Positions 1-12,230 are shown, numbered from the stretch's first letter. The stretch: DNA of 64,000 bases from Floccularia luteovirens (GCA_009739215.1 VSJF01000009.1:124001-188000); one strand, 5' to 3'. Program-made: numbers and translations. The notes: generated by a model not told the origin, from the sequence alone.

Positions 1-781
1 TAAGAGAGAGAGCTTGGGAGGTGGAACAAGCCGAACAAGACGATACAGAGCATAGTGCCATAAAAGCGCGTGCGTTTGCAAGGAAGAAACTCTGTCGTAG
101 AAGAGGTCAGACGGAAGGACTAAAAGAGATGAGGAATCAATTAACCACAACTCTCCCCAGGCTTGGACTCTCCCGTGTGAAGGAGAGTTCCAAGACAACG
201 CCACGTTGATCATCAACGTCGTGGGAATAATTCAACACAAAGATAAGGTGTAATAATGTTCAGAACGTTCAACGTCCAGTAAGATTGTTGACGCATTGCT
301 GATGCAAAAGAGTGCAGTTATTCATGAATATTTGAATCACTAGTTACGCATAGAAAATAACCAAGTTGCTCAATATTGTTACTTTTTTGAATGCATTATT
401 CAGCTGACGTACCTGGACTGGATATTAGCTTTATCTGTTCTCTTTGGATGTTTCCAGATTACATTTTGTTACGTTCATTAATTAGCACAAAGAAAACAAG
501 AGGAAATGAAAGTACAAGAGAGGATATCGCGAATCAGGTACAGGCACTTACAATCATTGTGAAAAATACGTTAGAGATGGCTTGCAGTATAGTCAGACGG
601 TAGTCATTCCTGCCATCTCATCTCTTGTTTGTTCATCTTTCATTTTTTCATTACGCTCCCCCGCCCCACAACGTTGCCCAGCATCACATCGATCCGAACT
701 CACATCATGGTCCCTCATAATGTTTATTCCTGTCATAACATCTCTACATCTCCCACATTCACCCCCCAAAAAATCTGAATC
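1..781. other. No supported gene
   Basis: Only short open frames without recognisable motifs or clear splice structure are present. The stretch is AT-rich between about 230 and 560. It may contain the 3' untranslated region of the broken minus-strand gene that follows. Confidence 0.4.
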
Positions 782-1930
782 CTACCTCCCGCCACTTAGT
801 TCAGCACCACTTGCAGGAGGTAGAGGAGGTATAGAAATATTGTTCTCAACAGCTGCTTTTTGCATCACGGTCTGCAGGGAGCTATCGACTGCTGATCCTG
901 CATCTGCATATTTTGGACCCGGGGCAAATTCTGACTAGGAGGAAGAGATTGACTTGGACCTGCCAAGCCTATGGTATGAACGTGTTTGGGTTTTGATGGG
1001 AATATAGACTGTTTTTGGTGGCGCTGAGAGCTGCTAGTAAGTCTGGAACCTTGGGATCGGGTGATGCTTTTTTGGTGTCTGGTGGCTTTAATACTTTGTT
1101 CGATTTAGTCTCCTTTCCTTCATGCTCATCTGGGCATTTTCTTTTCCGTGACTTCGATGTGGAGGAAGGGGGACTATCATCTTTGGGCAAGTTACACATG
1201 GGTTCTTTTCTAGCCTCTGGCCTCACGCTTGGTCTGGATGAAATCTAACATCTTCTTGCCAACCATCTTCAATCGGATATCCATGCCAACTTGCCTCACG
1301 CCATTACTCGTGAGAGTGGATAATTGTCGGAGCGTCGGCTTGTTTTTGTAGACAGACATCAACTCGAGCGACAAATTCCACAGGGGAGACTTTTCGACAG
1401 AATTTTGAATGCCATTTTCAAATTTTCGTCCCGTATGAGTTCTGTAGATGTGTCATACGTGGCCTTGGATTTGATGATAAGTGAATCAAAGCTCTTCGTC
1501 CTTGTAAGAAATTTCTTAGTTGCGTATTGATACTGAAGGTCTTCAGAGAAGGGCTAAGCAAAAACGTATCCGTTCTCATAAATTTGTGTATAGATGGGAT
1601 CTGGGGAATATTCTCTAGGTGCTCAAAGAAGAAACGATGTGATTTGATCGTGTAGAGAAAGTCTAATGAGCTTGTTGATAAAACATGTGTTTGCGCCTAT
1701 GGCTCAATGTTAAATGAACGCTCCAACATCGTAACAATTCGTGGGGACTCTGTGAAATATTCTACTATACATGGTTCGTCAGATTCAGAATTTTGTCATA
1801 ATGGCTTGAGAGTGTAGGACTACTTACTTGGTAGTTTGAAGCTTGACGTTGAGTACGTTGGAAACACAATGTTGGAGAACAACTGCCTTGACGTCCGGCG
1901 CAAAGGATACCCATATCAATCAGGAAACAA
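782..1930 (-). pseudogene. Broken minus-strand gene, unknown basic Pro/Gln-rich protein
   Basis: Read on the minus strand, coding-looking segments follow one another in different frames. A probable exon near 1830-1920 (WVSFAPDVKAVVLQ) is followed by a GT donor. A long stretch near 1210-1460 contains LELMSVYKNKPTLRQLS and ends at a TAG at 1210-1212. A second frame (969-1226) is Lys/Ser/Pro-rich with a KSRKRK nuclear-signal-like cluster. A third, Gln-rich frame (QMQDQQSIAPC) and a fourth end at the TAG at 782-784. The changes of frame have no obvious intron at each join, so I read this as a frameshifted gene, though tiny introns are possible. I do not recognise the family. The basic cluster and low-complexity tail would suit a nuclear protein, which is inference only. 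Confidence 0.35.
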
Positions 1931-2806
1931 AAATCAGTGTTAAGAATCTTTGTTTTGTATAACTGACTTACTATGTATAACCGTAGTCTAGTTGGTGGAG
2001 TTGAGAAGCAGGACTAATGATAGTACTGTTTATATTTCGAGGCTATGCTAGTGTTAGCGTCAAATCCACTGTATTGCCAAAGGTCCATCATAGACGTAAT
2101 GATCATAAGATAAATTCTTCACTATGGCAGACTTCTAAATGGTAAGATCTGTCGGTTGGTACATATAATATAATGTAGTTACTAACTTGATTGGATACTA
2201 TGATGTCTTGCTTCATAAAGAAAAAACGTTAAATAATCCATATTGTGCACTTCACAGCTTCCCTCCATTAACAACCAAGAACCTCGATGCATTGAAAATG
2301 ATCATTCTCAACGATTGCAACAAACACTCACTGAAACCACTAGTATCTCAGGTATCATGGTCAATTAATCCCTTGAAAATGATGATGGAAACGACTCGAG
2401 AAAAATTGAGCATAACAAGTAACTTCTAATGGATCATAGTAAACAGAAAGTTTGTGATTGATGTTCTAAACCAGCTAGCGCAATTGATATGAGGGGGGTA
2501 ACAATATGAACATGTCAAAGAAAACAGCGCCAGAGATCACGTTGCTCACATCTTTCGGTAAACCGGCGCGATTTTGTGGGTTAACGTTACCTTTGCTTCT
2601 AAATCCCATACACTGGCGTCAGCAACGCTTCGAAATGTAAGAGTGTGTGAATCATACACCCAGGCTTATCCCGAACCTTGATTATGGCTCCCGTGTACAC
2701 GCGTCTGTCTGTTGACGATGGGGACAAGTTAGAAAACCAGCAAAATATTCGCAAGGAAAGAACGTTGAAGAGCACTCTATCCTTTCGTCTTGTTTTCATT
2801 TGTGTG
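1931..2806. other. Intergenic, nothing recognised
   Basis: No exon-like stretch or repeat was recognised. The last 130 bases (2678-2806) stay open in the frame of the aldo-keto reductase, so the start of that gene could lie further upstream than annotated. Confidence 0.3.
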
Positions 2807-4363
2807 ATGGTATATACTGGTTTTATCGCTACCAGAGGTATAATTCGTGGAGCTGTACGGTGCCATAATGGCATCGTACACAAGAATTTGTCCAGCCTAG
2901 CCCCACTTCCTACACATTACACTCTCCCGTCTGGAGATAGGATTCCATCCGTTGCACTTGGTACGGTTTTCAGATAATAATGAAGTATGAATGACTGAAT
3001 GACTGAATTTCATGGAAGGTGTTTGGAAGGCAGAGAGAAACGAGGTTGGACAAGCGGTCAAGGTCTGTTAGCTGAAAGCAAAGATCCCATGGAACTAATC
3101 ATTCGTTTAGGCTGCTTTGAAAGTAGGATACAGACATATAGATGGAGCTTGGATTTATGGTGTACGTGTTTTGCTTTCCTTGTGTCCTGAAACCTCCATG
3201 CACTATTTATTTTGCTATATAAATAGAATGAAGCCGAGGTTGGCCAAGCCATCCGCGAAAGTCAAATCCCCCGGGACCAAATTTGGTTAACCTCCAAGGT
3301 ACGAGATGCAAAAATGATACTTGTACCTCAAATCTCATTTTCCCCATCCAATCGGTGTGTGAAGCTTTGGAATGATTTTCATAAACCGGAAGATGTAGAA
3401 CCTATTCTTGACGAGTCACTGCAAAGACTTGGAACAGAATATTTAGATCTATATTTGATTCATTGGTAAGCATGACTCGCCAAATAGCAAAGGGGGAACT
3501 AACTGAATGAGTGTAGGCCTGTCGCATTCAAGAAGGGGACAAGAGAGGTGGACCATCAGCTCACAGAAGATCCTTTCCCTACATGGCAGAAGCTCGAGGA
3601 AATGGTTCAGAAAGGAAAAATTAGGAATATTGGTGTCAGCAAGCAAGTGTCGATTTTTCCAAGTAAATGGCTGTGTATATATTCATCATTTTTATTTTGA
3701 CAGTTTCAATGTGCGACGGATCCAGAACCTAACCGCTAACCCCCTGAAAATCAAACCAGCTATCAATCAAGTCGAATTGAGTTATTGGAATCCACAGCCG
3801 GAACTAGTGAAGGTTGGGATTGTTTGTATGTCGTCATGAGAGTTTGACATGCTGATTACAAAAATTAGTGGGCGAATGAGAATGACATCCTCCTCGAGGC
3901 ATACTCTCCACTTGGTAGTTCTGACAGAGTTAAGGAGACCTTACAGATACCTGAAGTGAGTTTGGTGATACGAGTACATTTGAGTGTAGCAAACTCACAT
4001 ACACAGGTCAAGAAAGTAGCCTCGGAACTTGGTATCACTCCCGCTCAAGCTTATATCTCCTGGCATGTTCAGCGTGGGGTACATTATGGACTATGTCTTT
4101 TTTTGGCACATGACTAATGTGTGTCGTGTTGCAGACAGTAGTCCTTCCGAAGAGTGTTACTCCTTCTCGCATCGAGGAAAATTTCCATAGTAAGCTGGCA
4201 TAGTTTCGCTCATTGACATTGGGGTGTTGTCGTTAACTTGTAAATTTTAGTTGTAAAGCTTCCCATGGATTCTTTCGAGAAAATGGAAAAAGCAGCTACT
4301 TCACATGAACCACAACGATCTGTGGATCCGAGTCGAAGCTGGGGGGTTGACATTTTTACATAA
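2807..4363 (+). CDS. Aldo-keto reductase (AKR), 11 exons
   Basis: NAD(P)H-dependent oxidoreductase of the aldo-keto reductase superfamily, expected to be a soluble TIM barrel reducing aldehydes or ketones. Exons read as (start)-2960, 3019-3062, 3111-3161, 3227-3298, 3365-3465, 3517-3642, 3704-3812, 3869-3955, 4007-4078, 4135-4189 and 4251-4363; joined they keep one frame to the TAA at 4361-4363. The catalytic tetrad is visible: Asp in [10 protein letters not shown], Tyr in the same motif, Lys in WLTSK and His in YLIHW. The NADPH-binding segment [16 protein letters not shown] is near the C-terminus. The start at 2807 gives 327 residues, the usual family length; 2678 is the next upstream in-frame ATG, and an additional 5' intron is possible. 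The intron at 3643-3703 has a GC donor. Substrate cannot be predicted. Confidence 0.85.
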
Positions 4364-4786
4364 TACTTAGCTAGTATTACGTAGTCCATACTGAGTATAT
4401 GATTGTTTGTTTGGTCAGTTGACGCTGAACCTGCCCTGAAGCAGAATGGCTTTATAATCCCATCCGCTTGTTTCTTCATTTTCTTGGGATAGCAGAGCCG
4501 TGGCTCTAATTAAAGGGCGTAGACCTGCGACCCCCCTTGAATTTTGTTCGTTCCCAGTGGTTAGTTCCTTCTACCTCCCTGAGTTTCATATCTGAACATA
4601 ACTAGAAACCACTGGCTCCGACTCAGCAGCCCCGATAAATGATCCAATGGCTTGCCAAAGGTGCCGGATTCTTAGTGGCCAACTGTCTTCTAAAGAAATG
4701 AATGTCGTGAGTTGTATCATCATTGAATTCACCTTGCCATTCGCCAATCGATCCTCCTTTAATAGTGTTGATCATTAACATTTATC

Positions 4787-5624
4787 GGTAATTATTCCCA
4801 ATTCGTTTTGTTCATCCTTATTCACTTGCCTCGCATAGACTCTGTGGTTCAGGGACTTCGCCATAAGCGCGCGCCTCTTCCCGATTGAACGGGTATAGTG
4901 GTGTTAAGTTTGTGTCGTCGATTTTTCAAAATTAAATATCCCAGGTCATGTATACTGTATCTCTCGTTACTACAAATGTATACGTAGTTGACAATCAAAC
5001 GAGTTTGCAAACAATCACAGTGTATGATAGCACTAGGTATTTATCAGGAAGTACAATGGCTGTTTGGCAAACATTGAACTTGCCGCGAAGTAAGCTTAAG
5101 AGGCTTTATACTGCCATCCTGCTTTTTCCTCTTTTTCCTTTGGAAGTGGACGTGCAACCCCTCTTCATCGGTGACGGTTAGTTCATCCTGCCTTCCCGTC
5201 TGGTGATATGCTTACTTACCTCAATCGGTACTTTTGCACGTCACCACCCACGACCTCGAAGTTCCCGGTAAATATTCAGGCGCCGGATGATTACTCCCCA
5301 TTTTGAGGCTGTGTTCTTACCGCTGTCTTTTATGGCCGTATGCCTTTGGACTGCCCATTTATCAGTAATTGTTCTCAAATTTAGTTGTCCTTTATTCACA
5401 TGTCTCGCAGCCCCCTTCGTAAATTCATGGAGTTAAACCGAACGCGTCTTTAATGAATAAATGTTTAATTCTAATTTACCCATCTGAACGGGTATAGTGG
5501 CAATTATGTTTGGTTTATGGTCACCGATTAAAATCAAATGCCCCAGGTCATATACTATATTTCTCGTTGCTACAACTGTAAATTACTGTAGTTATCAATC
5601 AAACGAGTTTGCAGACAATTGTAG
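4787..5624. repeat. Diverged direct repeat, two copies about 600 bp apart
   Basis: Two segments, roughly 4787-5022 and 5386-5624, share blocks in the same order: a TTATTCAC...CTCGCA block, GAACGGGTATAGTGG (at 4887 and 5486), CCCAGGTCAT...ACTATAT and CAATCAAACGAGTTTGCA. The rest has diverged or drifted in length. No coding potential was recognised between 4364 and 5760 apart from this duplication. Confidence 0.6.
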
Positions 5625-5760
5625 TAGCAACGGAGCGCCATGTGTTGTGTAGCGAGTTGGAAGTGACTAGAAAGTATGATTACATAATTCACGCTGTTTA
5701 GGGTTAGACATGATTACATTACATTTCCTTCTCTTCCAAAGTCACCAACAAAGCCTGACA

Positions 5761-6927
5761 ATGGAGTCTCTCAGCCTGCATACCCTGGCAAACTCTCTGC
5801 CAACTGCTCAACAGAATGCAGAGAAGGAACTTTTAAACAACTTCAAAGGTATTTTTCACCACAACTACTTTTTCACAAAAATCACATCAGATACGATTAA
5901 TTTATTACACTTTTCTAGCTGCTGCTTTGAGTATCACCACTCTATATCGTTCATCGAGAAAGAACTCTCAGCGCGCATACAACTCTGGTTATGCGGCTGC
6001 CTGTCAAGATATGCTCAATACCATCCAGCAGGGTCTGTCAGTTGATAACACCAATGCCAATGGCTCTGGCCTAGGGCACGATGCGGAAGTTGGTGGTATG
6101 ACAATAGGCAGAATAATGGATTGGATCGAAGCGAGGTTGGAGGCGATCAAATCAAGAGAAGAAGAGGAGGATGAAGAAGAAGAACGAGAGAAGGAGAAGG
6201 AACGTGGAAGGACCACTGTTCCTCCAGTCTCGGTCAGTAACTCTTCGAAACCCGAATCTAAAGCAAGTGCTCCTCCAGTTGAACAAACGTACTCTCCTCG
6301 GCCAAAGGACTCGGTATGTTTTACCTTCATGTCATCACACTCTACGCGTATTTTATTAACAACAAACTACAGCAAAGCACATCACTACCAACTCCGAGCT
6401 CACCCGTGCTACATTCTACAGCTCGTCTGATCTCTACTCCAACTTCTCCATCTCCGCCCCTACCTCCATTAACAACTGCTTTGCGTCCTATACAACGCCC
6501 AAACAAGGCATCTCGGTCCACAGCGAAAGGGGAGCAATCTTATGCAATACCCTCCAGCTCTCCAGCTTCATCCTTCAATTTCGTCTCGGAGAACCTTTCT
6601 TCTGCCGGATCTTATTCAGAACAGTCCCCTCTATCGATAGGAGCAGGGGCTAAACGTCGTCATGCAATGATGATGATGCTTGATTCCGCGTCACCCACGA
6701 CAGATAGCTCATCTGTATCACACTCTCATTCCTCTACTGGTACACCTAACCCTCCAGTTTCTCCAGCTCATGGAGGCAACGCCGCAAATACCCGGAGACG
6801 CACAAGAAACATGAGGAATGTACAATCGCAGAATCAGAATATAAATGTTATTCAAGCTCCTCCTGAAGCAATGGACGTGGAAGAGGAAGGTGGTAGAGAG
6901 CGTAAGCGTGTTTCTAGGAGACCTTGA
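5761..6927 (+). CDS. Conserved fungal protein of unknown function
   Basis: Three exons (5761-5848, 5919-6313, 6373-6927) joined by GT-AG introns give 345 residues. The first 90 or so residues look conserved: a helical N-terminus, then AAALSITTLYRSSRKNSQRA and a motif around YNSGYAAACQDML, followed by an amphipathic segment ending in DWIEARLEAIK. From about residue 105 the protein is low complexity: a Glu/Arg-rich run coded at 6156-6210, then a Ser/Pro/Thr-rich disordered region with basic clusters (KRRHAMMMM, RRRTRN) and a basic C-terminus. The ATG at 5761 starts the conserved block; an in-frame ATG at 5710 lies upstream. The N-terminal pattern resembles uncharacterised fungal proteins I have seen; I cannot name a domain. 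A nuclear location is plausible from the basic tail. Confidence 0.75.
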
Positions 6928-7732
6928 TTATGGATTCTTTTCCATTAGTTTCCGCCACATTTATAATGGTTTATCTTTTACCATACGGCTTGTCTTGACG
7001 CGAATTCATGATCATTCTTGTATCAAACAAAACTCATTCCCCTCATTCCCCTCTAGTATCTTTAAGTAGCAGTAGTATTAGTAGCATACCTTCCTTTTTT
7101 TCCTTTTTCACACCTTATGATCATTTGCTGCATTTTGATCTGATTAACTTGTTATCTGTGTTTCCACCCAAATTTTACACTTATGGGGTAAACTCTGCGA
7201 CATTTTGCTTAATTACTGATCACTTTATGCTGACTTGTGGTATCCTTATTACATTACTGTAACATTCTCTCCCTCTCTCTCTCTGAGCATCGCCATTTTG
7301 TTTATGTACAGGAATTACAAAATAGGGAAAAAATGAAGAAATAAACAAATGAAACTCGGGAATATTATCAGGGTAAACGGGGATCAAAAATATTTATGAT
7401 TGTCATTGTTATAGTTTCAACTCAAACAGTGGATAGCATGGAACACAGGTCCGGAGCTGGAGATGGTTCATTAATCCAAAACACTTTCGAGTGAAAGGCC
7501 GGGTTTGAAGAATTCACCGACCCTCGGAACAAAGAACACTCTGTTTACTTTCCTCCAAAAGGCAATCAATTAATGATGTTTATAATTGTAAGTACAATTT
7601 TTTAATTTGTTTTTCGTGTTTAAAAAAGTTCGAATAGAATTACTCAGGACAACTTGAAGTTTCCAATTATGATTACTTCCTATAATTTATTTACATATTC
7701 GGTTATGTTTGGAAAGGAAGGTGGCTGCCCAC
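6928..7732. other. Intergenic with short CT tract
   Basis: Convergent 3' ends of the flanking genes. A pyrimidine microsatellite (CT)n lies at about 7266-7285. Nothing else was recognised. Confidence 0.5.
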
Positions 7733-9701
7733 TTACTTGTTTTCTTGAGCGAATTCTAAATCGGATGATGCATGGTTATTCGAGGGACGTTGGAAAGAGG
7801 CGAGGCCTGTCATGCGGACTGATCTCCTTGAATTGAGTCTATAGTCCCCCACATGTGAGTAGGTACATTTGTAATAATTGAATAGGGATAATTACACCGC
7901 TAGGATAGCATTAGTGTATACTGGAGACAATTTAATATCAACCTCTTTATAATGTGAAGAAATTTGCGGTCACTCACGTTTCGAGAACATCATGAATATG
8001 CTTAGATAGATGAGTTGATCCAAACCGATTGCGAGCTGTATAAATATAATGATATCAGTCAGAAAGTATTTTTTTTACAACCGTAAGAAGCTTGTACGAA
8101 CACAAATGAGACAAGCAATATTAATAAGACTAAAATAACGATAGTGTTAGTTAGCCTTTTCGAAACAATTTGGAAAAATTCAAACCTTGTCATAGCTCCT
8201 GTATTGATCGTATACATTATGAGGACACTAATCATTGAGTCGGTTCTAAGAGCATGTCAAGCCATTGTCCACCACATACGGAATAAATGAAATCATTACT
8301 GACCGACCAACACCAGTTCTTCCTTTCCTCAGACTCCATGCGATTGAAGCGGTAACCGTAACATCAAGAAATATATTAAAGATGATTCCCGATGCAAATA
8401 ACCACTAATCAGAATATCAAAAAAAATTGAGAAGATGAGATGAAGTAAACTGACTTTGACTTTCATCAAGCTGCTGAAACCCTTTAGGATAATGCTACAA
8501 AAGCAAAAGTTGTTTGCGTAAAGTTTCTTCGGAGAGTTATGAAATTAGCCCACATCTGAGCAGAGGAAGCTATATTACTGATTTTGTCAGCTTGTACTGT
8601 TACATGATGCGGTGGCTATCTTTGCTTACCAACGGCGATCCCTAGGATTGAGCAAAAAACATTGCAATGGTCGTCATCTTTGTTTCAGATAAGAAAAGAT
8701 TTAAATACCGAAGCGAATGGTCAGCAATGCTATCTTTGCAAAGAAACAGGTATAAGAATATTTTCCAAGGCTGAGATGTGAAAGTCGGGTACCAGCAATA
8801 TCAAAAGCGCCGAATGTTTCTTTGAAACTGCAAATACATCTTTTGAGCCCACGTGCATATAGCTGTCTGTGAGGGATTGTTCACGCACGTATCCATAATC
8901 TCCAGATAAAGAACCTGTCATTCATAGTTTCAGAATTAAGCTGGATGAAATACTAAATGACTTGACCCGCTTGTCATCAACTCTACAGTTATCTAGATTC
9001 CAGTTAGAAGATTATTCTTTCACAGGAGAAATCTAAAGTTACCGTTGAGAAAAACACTAGCTTTAGTATATGTTGATATAAATCAATGAGAACAATGTGT
9101 TTATATTGAAGTCTTACAATTGACCACCTAAGAGTTGCTTTAAGCTTGTACGCTTGGCAACTAACTCGTAGGGGGAAGATACTTACCATCCCATCTTATC
9201 CAAACCAAATATATTTACATGATTGGTGATCATGTAATAATAGCTAAGGATTGGCTGTTAATATAGAATAGGTCTCCTTTGATGGCTTGACTGACGTGCC
9301 GCGCATGCAAGAGACCACATGAGCAATATCAAGCGCCCTGGATATGATATGGAATGAGCGCGAGAAAGTTAATACAAGGGTCCCATAAGCCACCAAAGCA
9401 CAGCTACCTATACGGAGGAGTTATAGACATAAAAGTCAAGTGCATCATTCAGATAAAACAAGACATACGAAAACCTTCAGCCACATCCTATCAGCGGGGT
9501 ACAGACGAAAGTACCGATATGTCTGGTGTGTTGTCAACCCAAACAGCCTAACAAGTATGCGATCAGCCCGCTTATACGCACATTGCATATATGTGGAAAT
9601 GCTTACATAGTTGAAATATATGCGGAGAACATCATTGACGCGAATGCCTTCCTCAATGGTTGAAACAATTCTTGAGCCTTTTCAATGGGAAGGGGATCCA
9701 T
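7733..9701 (-). CDS. D1: DUF6534-type seven-helix membrane protein, apparently complete
   Basis: Member of the agaricomycete-expanded DUF6534 family of predicted seven-helix plasma-membrane proteins; biochemical role unknown. Exon 1 (9607-9701, 95 nt) encodes MDPLPIEKAQELFQPLRK. Exon 2 encodes LFGLTTHQTYRYFRLY. A 14-nt microexon is at 9394-9407. Then come ALDIAHVVSCM, a FFIWRLWIHVF / SKKHSALLILL segment, and the signature exon (about 8295-8410) with WLFASGIIFNIFLDVTVTAS and SLRKGRTG. TDSMISVLIMYTINTGAM, QLIYLSIFMMFSK and the hallmark YTNAILAVLNSRRSVR follow, with a tail to TAA at 7733-7735. I found no inactivating change in the exons I could place; those between helices 2 and 3 were not resolved. 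It is an inverted, diverged paralog of the array at 20-64 kb. Confidence 0.8.
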
Positions 9702-9838
9702 AGTTTCACGGACTGAATGGACTTGGGAGAGTTTGTTAGCCCCAGGTCATGGATTATCTCACCGGACAGGTAGTTATATGCACACTTGGGAGCTGGTGAC
9801 ATTTTCCATGTGTGATTTCGAAGATGCGAACAACTCTA

Positions 9839-12090
9839 TTATTTCTGGATATCAATACGTTCCCTCAGGCATTCTGATAGACATACGTGGGATCTACAAT
9901 GAGAAACAAACAGTACATTCCATAATATTTTACACTCATTTACAAAAACCTACCGCATAGGATATACGACCATGGTAATAAAGATGATTGCCGCGTAAGA
10001 GCGAGAGCGTTGAAGGACTTTATTCCGTCTCTGCCCATGTAACGTTCCTGTGGCGAAAGTTGTAGTTTGACAGAGGGTTTAATTACAGTATGACACCGGC
10101 CTTTTCCAGCGCAGTACCAGCTAAGAATAAAACACATGATCAATGTCTATTCCGCACAATCACAACGTCGATTCCTATAAATGGAAATCGGTTCTGGCTG
10201 GTCCCTAACTGTGAGTCCAAAGGGAAGAAATCCAAAAAATACGTTAAAAATGCATGAAACCTCTAATGAAAATAAGAATAAGCATACACCGTTAAACGAC
10301 TTGCCAATACGAAACCGGAATTGATAACGACTCATACAAGATATAATCCTTGACATTTCTCCTCCGTGGAATAGTACAGTTGTCGGAGGATTGTTTGGTT
10401 GGCAATTTGAGCTGTTAGCTGTGTGAAACCTGGAGGACATGTGAATTAGTGATTTAATAAAGTTTGTTATTCTTAACAAGACTGCCGGAACAACTGTGGC
10501 CCGGGGAGAGGGGGCGACATCAACGGCCTGCATCATAGAAATGACCGCCGGGTGCTGTAATATCATATATACGTACTTGAGGGGGGAACGTTCCAGCTGG
10601 CAAAGTGTACTTATTCGATATATCCAGGGTCATGTGAGAAGTAGCAGATAATTCAGTTTTGATCGATATTGACATAATTACGGTACAGCTCACATTGAAA
10701 CTTGACACTTGAACAGCCTCGAACAATGTTATGCAATTACCCTTGCGAGTGTCTCCGCGGGACTTTGGAAAGATTCAGGCTCTGGGTTGAGGCCTAGGGA
10801 GTGAGTAGTTAGCATTCCCTATGGTTCCATTCTTATTCTCGTATAAAATGTCTGCAACATGTAAGCGAGGCCATAATCAGAAAAGAAAAATCAAACTCCA
10901 ATAACAGATTAGGACATTCTTAATGCTTCCATCATTCTCATGGCAATTTAGGTGGTGGATCCTGGAACTTGGTATATTGGAACCTGTTATTCAACATGTC
11001 AATGATTCCGAAGGAGTCTCGGAGGAAGTGAAAGATATGCCGTGAAACATTATGAGATCGGAATTATCAATTATCACACCAGTAGTGGGAAGATCCGTTA
11101 TAGAAGCGCCTTCGAAATACGTCCTAGCCTGTTTCAGTGTAGAGTCCTAGTAGCCCCTTCATTATCCATTTCTAAAGCGACTTTTCAATCCGAACACTTA
11201 CATGGTATTCACCGGCAGATATGCACCACCACCTCACATATGCCTGGTTCTCCGAGTCAACAAAGATATAAATAGCTGAATTGCCTGTCAGAAAAATGTT
11301 CCTGTTGGGTTAATGAGACAGTGGATACATCCACAGGATTAATGGCATGTCGGACGTCCGCATATACCAGGGCAACAACTTATGGGGGATATTCACATCA
11401 TCAGAAAGAGCATAGCAGGAGACAACCACAGAATGGAAAAATAGATTGTTGCGTCGTATCAGTGGCGAACATCGCTATTTAGAAAGAGGTTCAGCAGACA
11501 ACTTTGAACGAGATTGATGCTGGAAAAACATCAGTTGAAAATTAGTGATCAAAGGTGCCAGTGGTTCACCACCAACCTTGATATATCGAAATTGGTGTGG
11601 GTCATTCAAGTTCAAGGAGGCTGTTGACAAATTAGTGTAACCGAACAAAAATTGATTACCTAAATAATTAGAACAAGCCCTGGCGTGACCTCCGAATAAC
11701 CCTCTACTTCGCAGTCTCCGAACTCATGGTCGATTGGAAATTAAACTTACTTCGATTGGCCAGATACATAATCCAGCTGATACTGCAATTACAAAGACTC
11801 CAAGGCCAGAACTACACCATGTATATCGAGGGTTGACTTCCTACTAAAAGCATCCTGCCTTATGGAGATATACGCTTTGGGGTTACCCACATTTGTCGGT
11901 CATGCTAATAGCCTGGAAGGCAGTTGCTGAAGCTACCACCGAGTCCGGATGTTCTGCAACGTCTTCAACCAAATTCTCCGGACCCGGATATCCATATTGC
12001 AGCTTAAATGAAATACAAATCAATGGTCCATTCCGGATTGAGAGACTGGAATTCCTTGAACGTTCTAACAGCTGATTCGCTAGCTAAAGT
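9839..12090 (-). pseudogene. Unrecognised, probably decaying membrane-protein gene(s)
   Basis: Several minus-strand pieces look like exons with good splice sites but do not join in one frame. Near 11.9-12.09 kb: KEFQSLNPEWTIDLYF and YPGPENLVEDVAEH. Near 11.78 kb: VNPRYTWCSSGLGVFVIA, a membrane helix, followed by a gtaagt donor. Near 11.6 kb: SLNLNDPHQFRYIK. Near 11.4-11.5 kb: a hydrophobic stretch with two in-frame stops. Then NIFLTGNSAIYIFVDSEN (about 11.25 kb), an N-glycosylation-site-rich beta-like segment with SSFNVSCTVIMSISIKT (about 10.65 kb), TQLTAQIANQTILRQLYY (about 10.4 kb) and a final helix SYAAIIFITMVVYPMR spliced to a stop at 9839-9841. One frame-broken gene, or a functional gene with exons I misjoined, are both possible. 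I do not know the family. Confidence 0.4.
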
Positions 12091-12230
12091 CTCACAGCCT
12101 TCGATTGACGATACCAGATAAGGAGAAAAGACTGACAACTGATTGTACTTCACCTCAAATGCTTTGGATAACGTGCAATCCCATGCTGATCTTTACTTTT
12201 TCAGCATAATCTGACTGTAGTGACAAAACC

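Noticed and set aside
6004..6330. 108-residue Ser-rich antisense frame
   Set aside because: Mirror of the Glu-rich run of the real plus-strand gene at 5761-6927.
7266..7285. CT microsatellite as functional element
   Set aside because: Short simple repeat in a 3' intergenic region; nothing beyond composition supports a role.
10147..10566. 139-residue minus-strand frame
   Set aside because: It runs through apparent introns; only short parts look like exons, so it is folded into the unresolved gene at 9839-12090.
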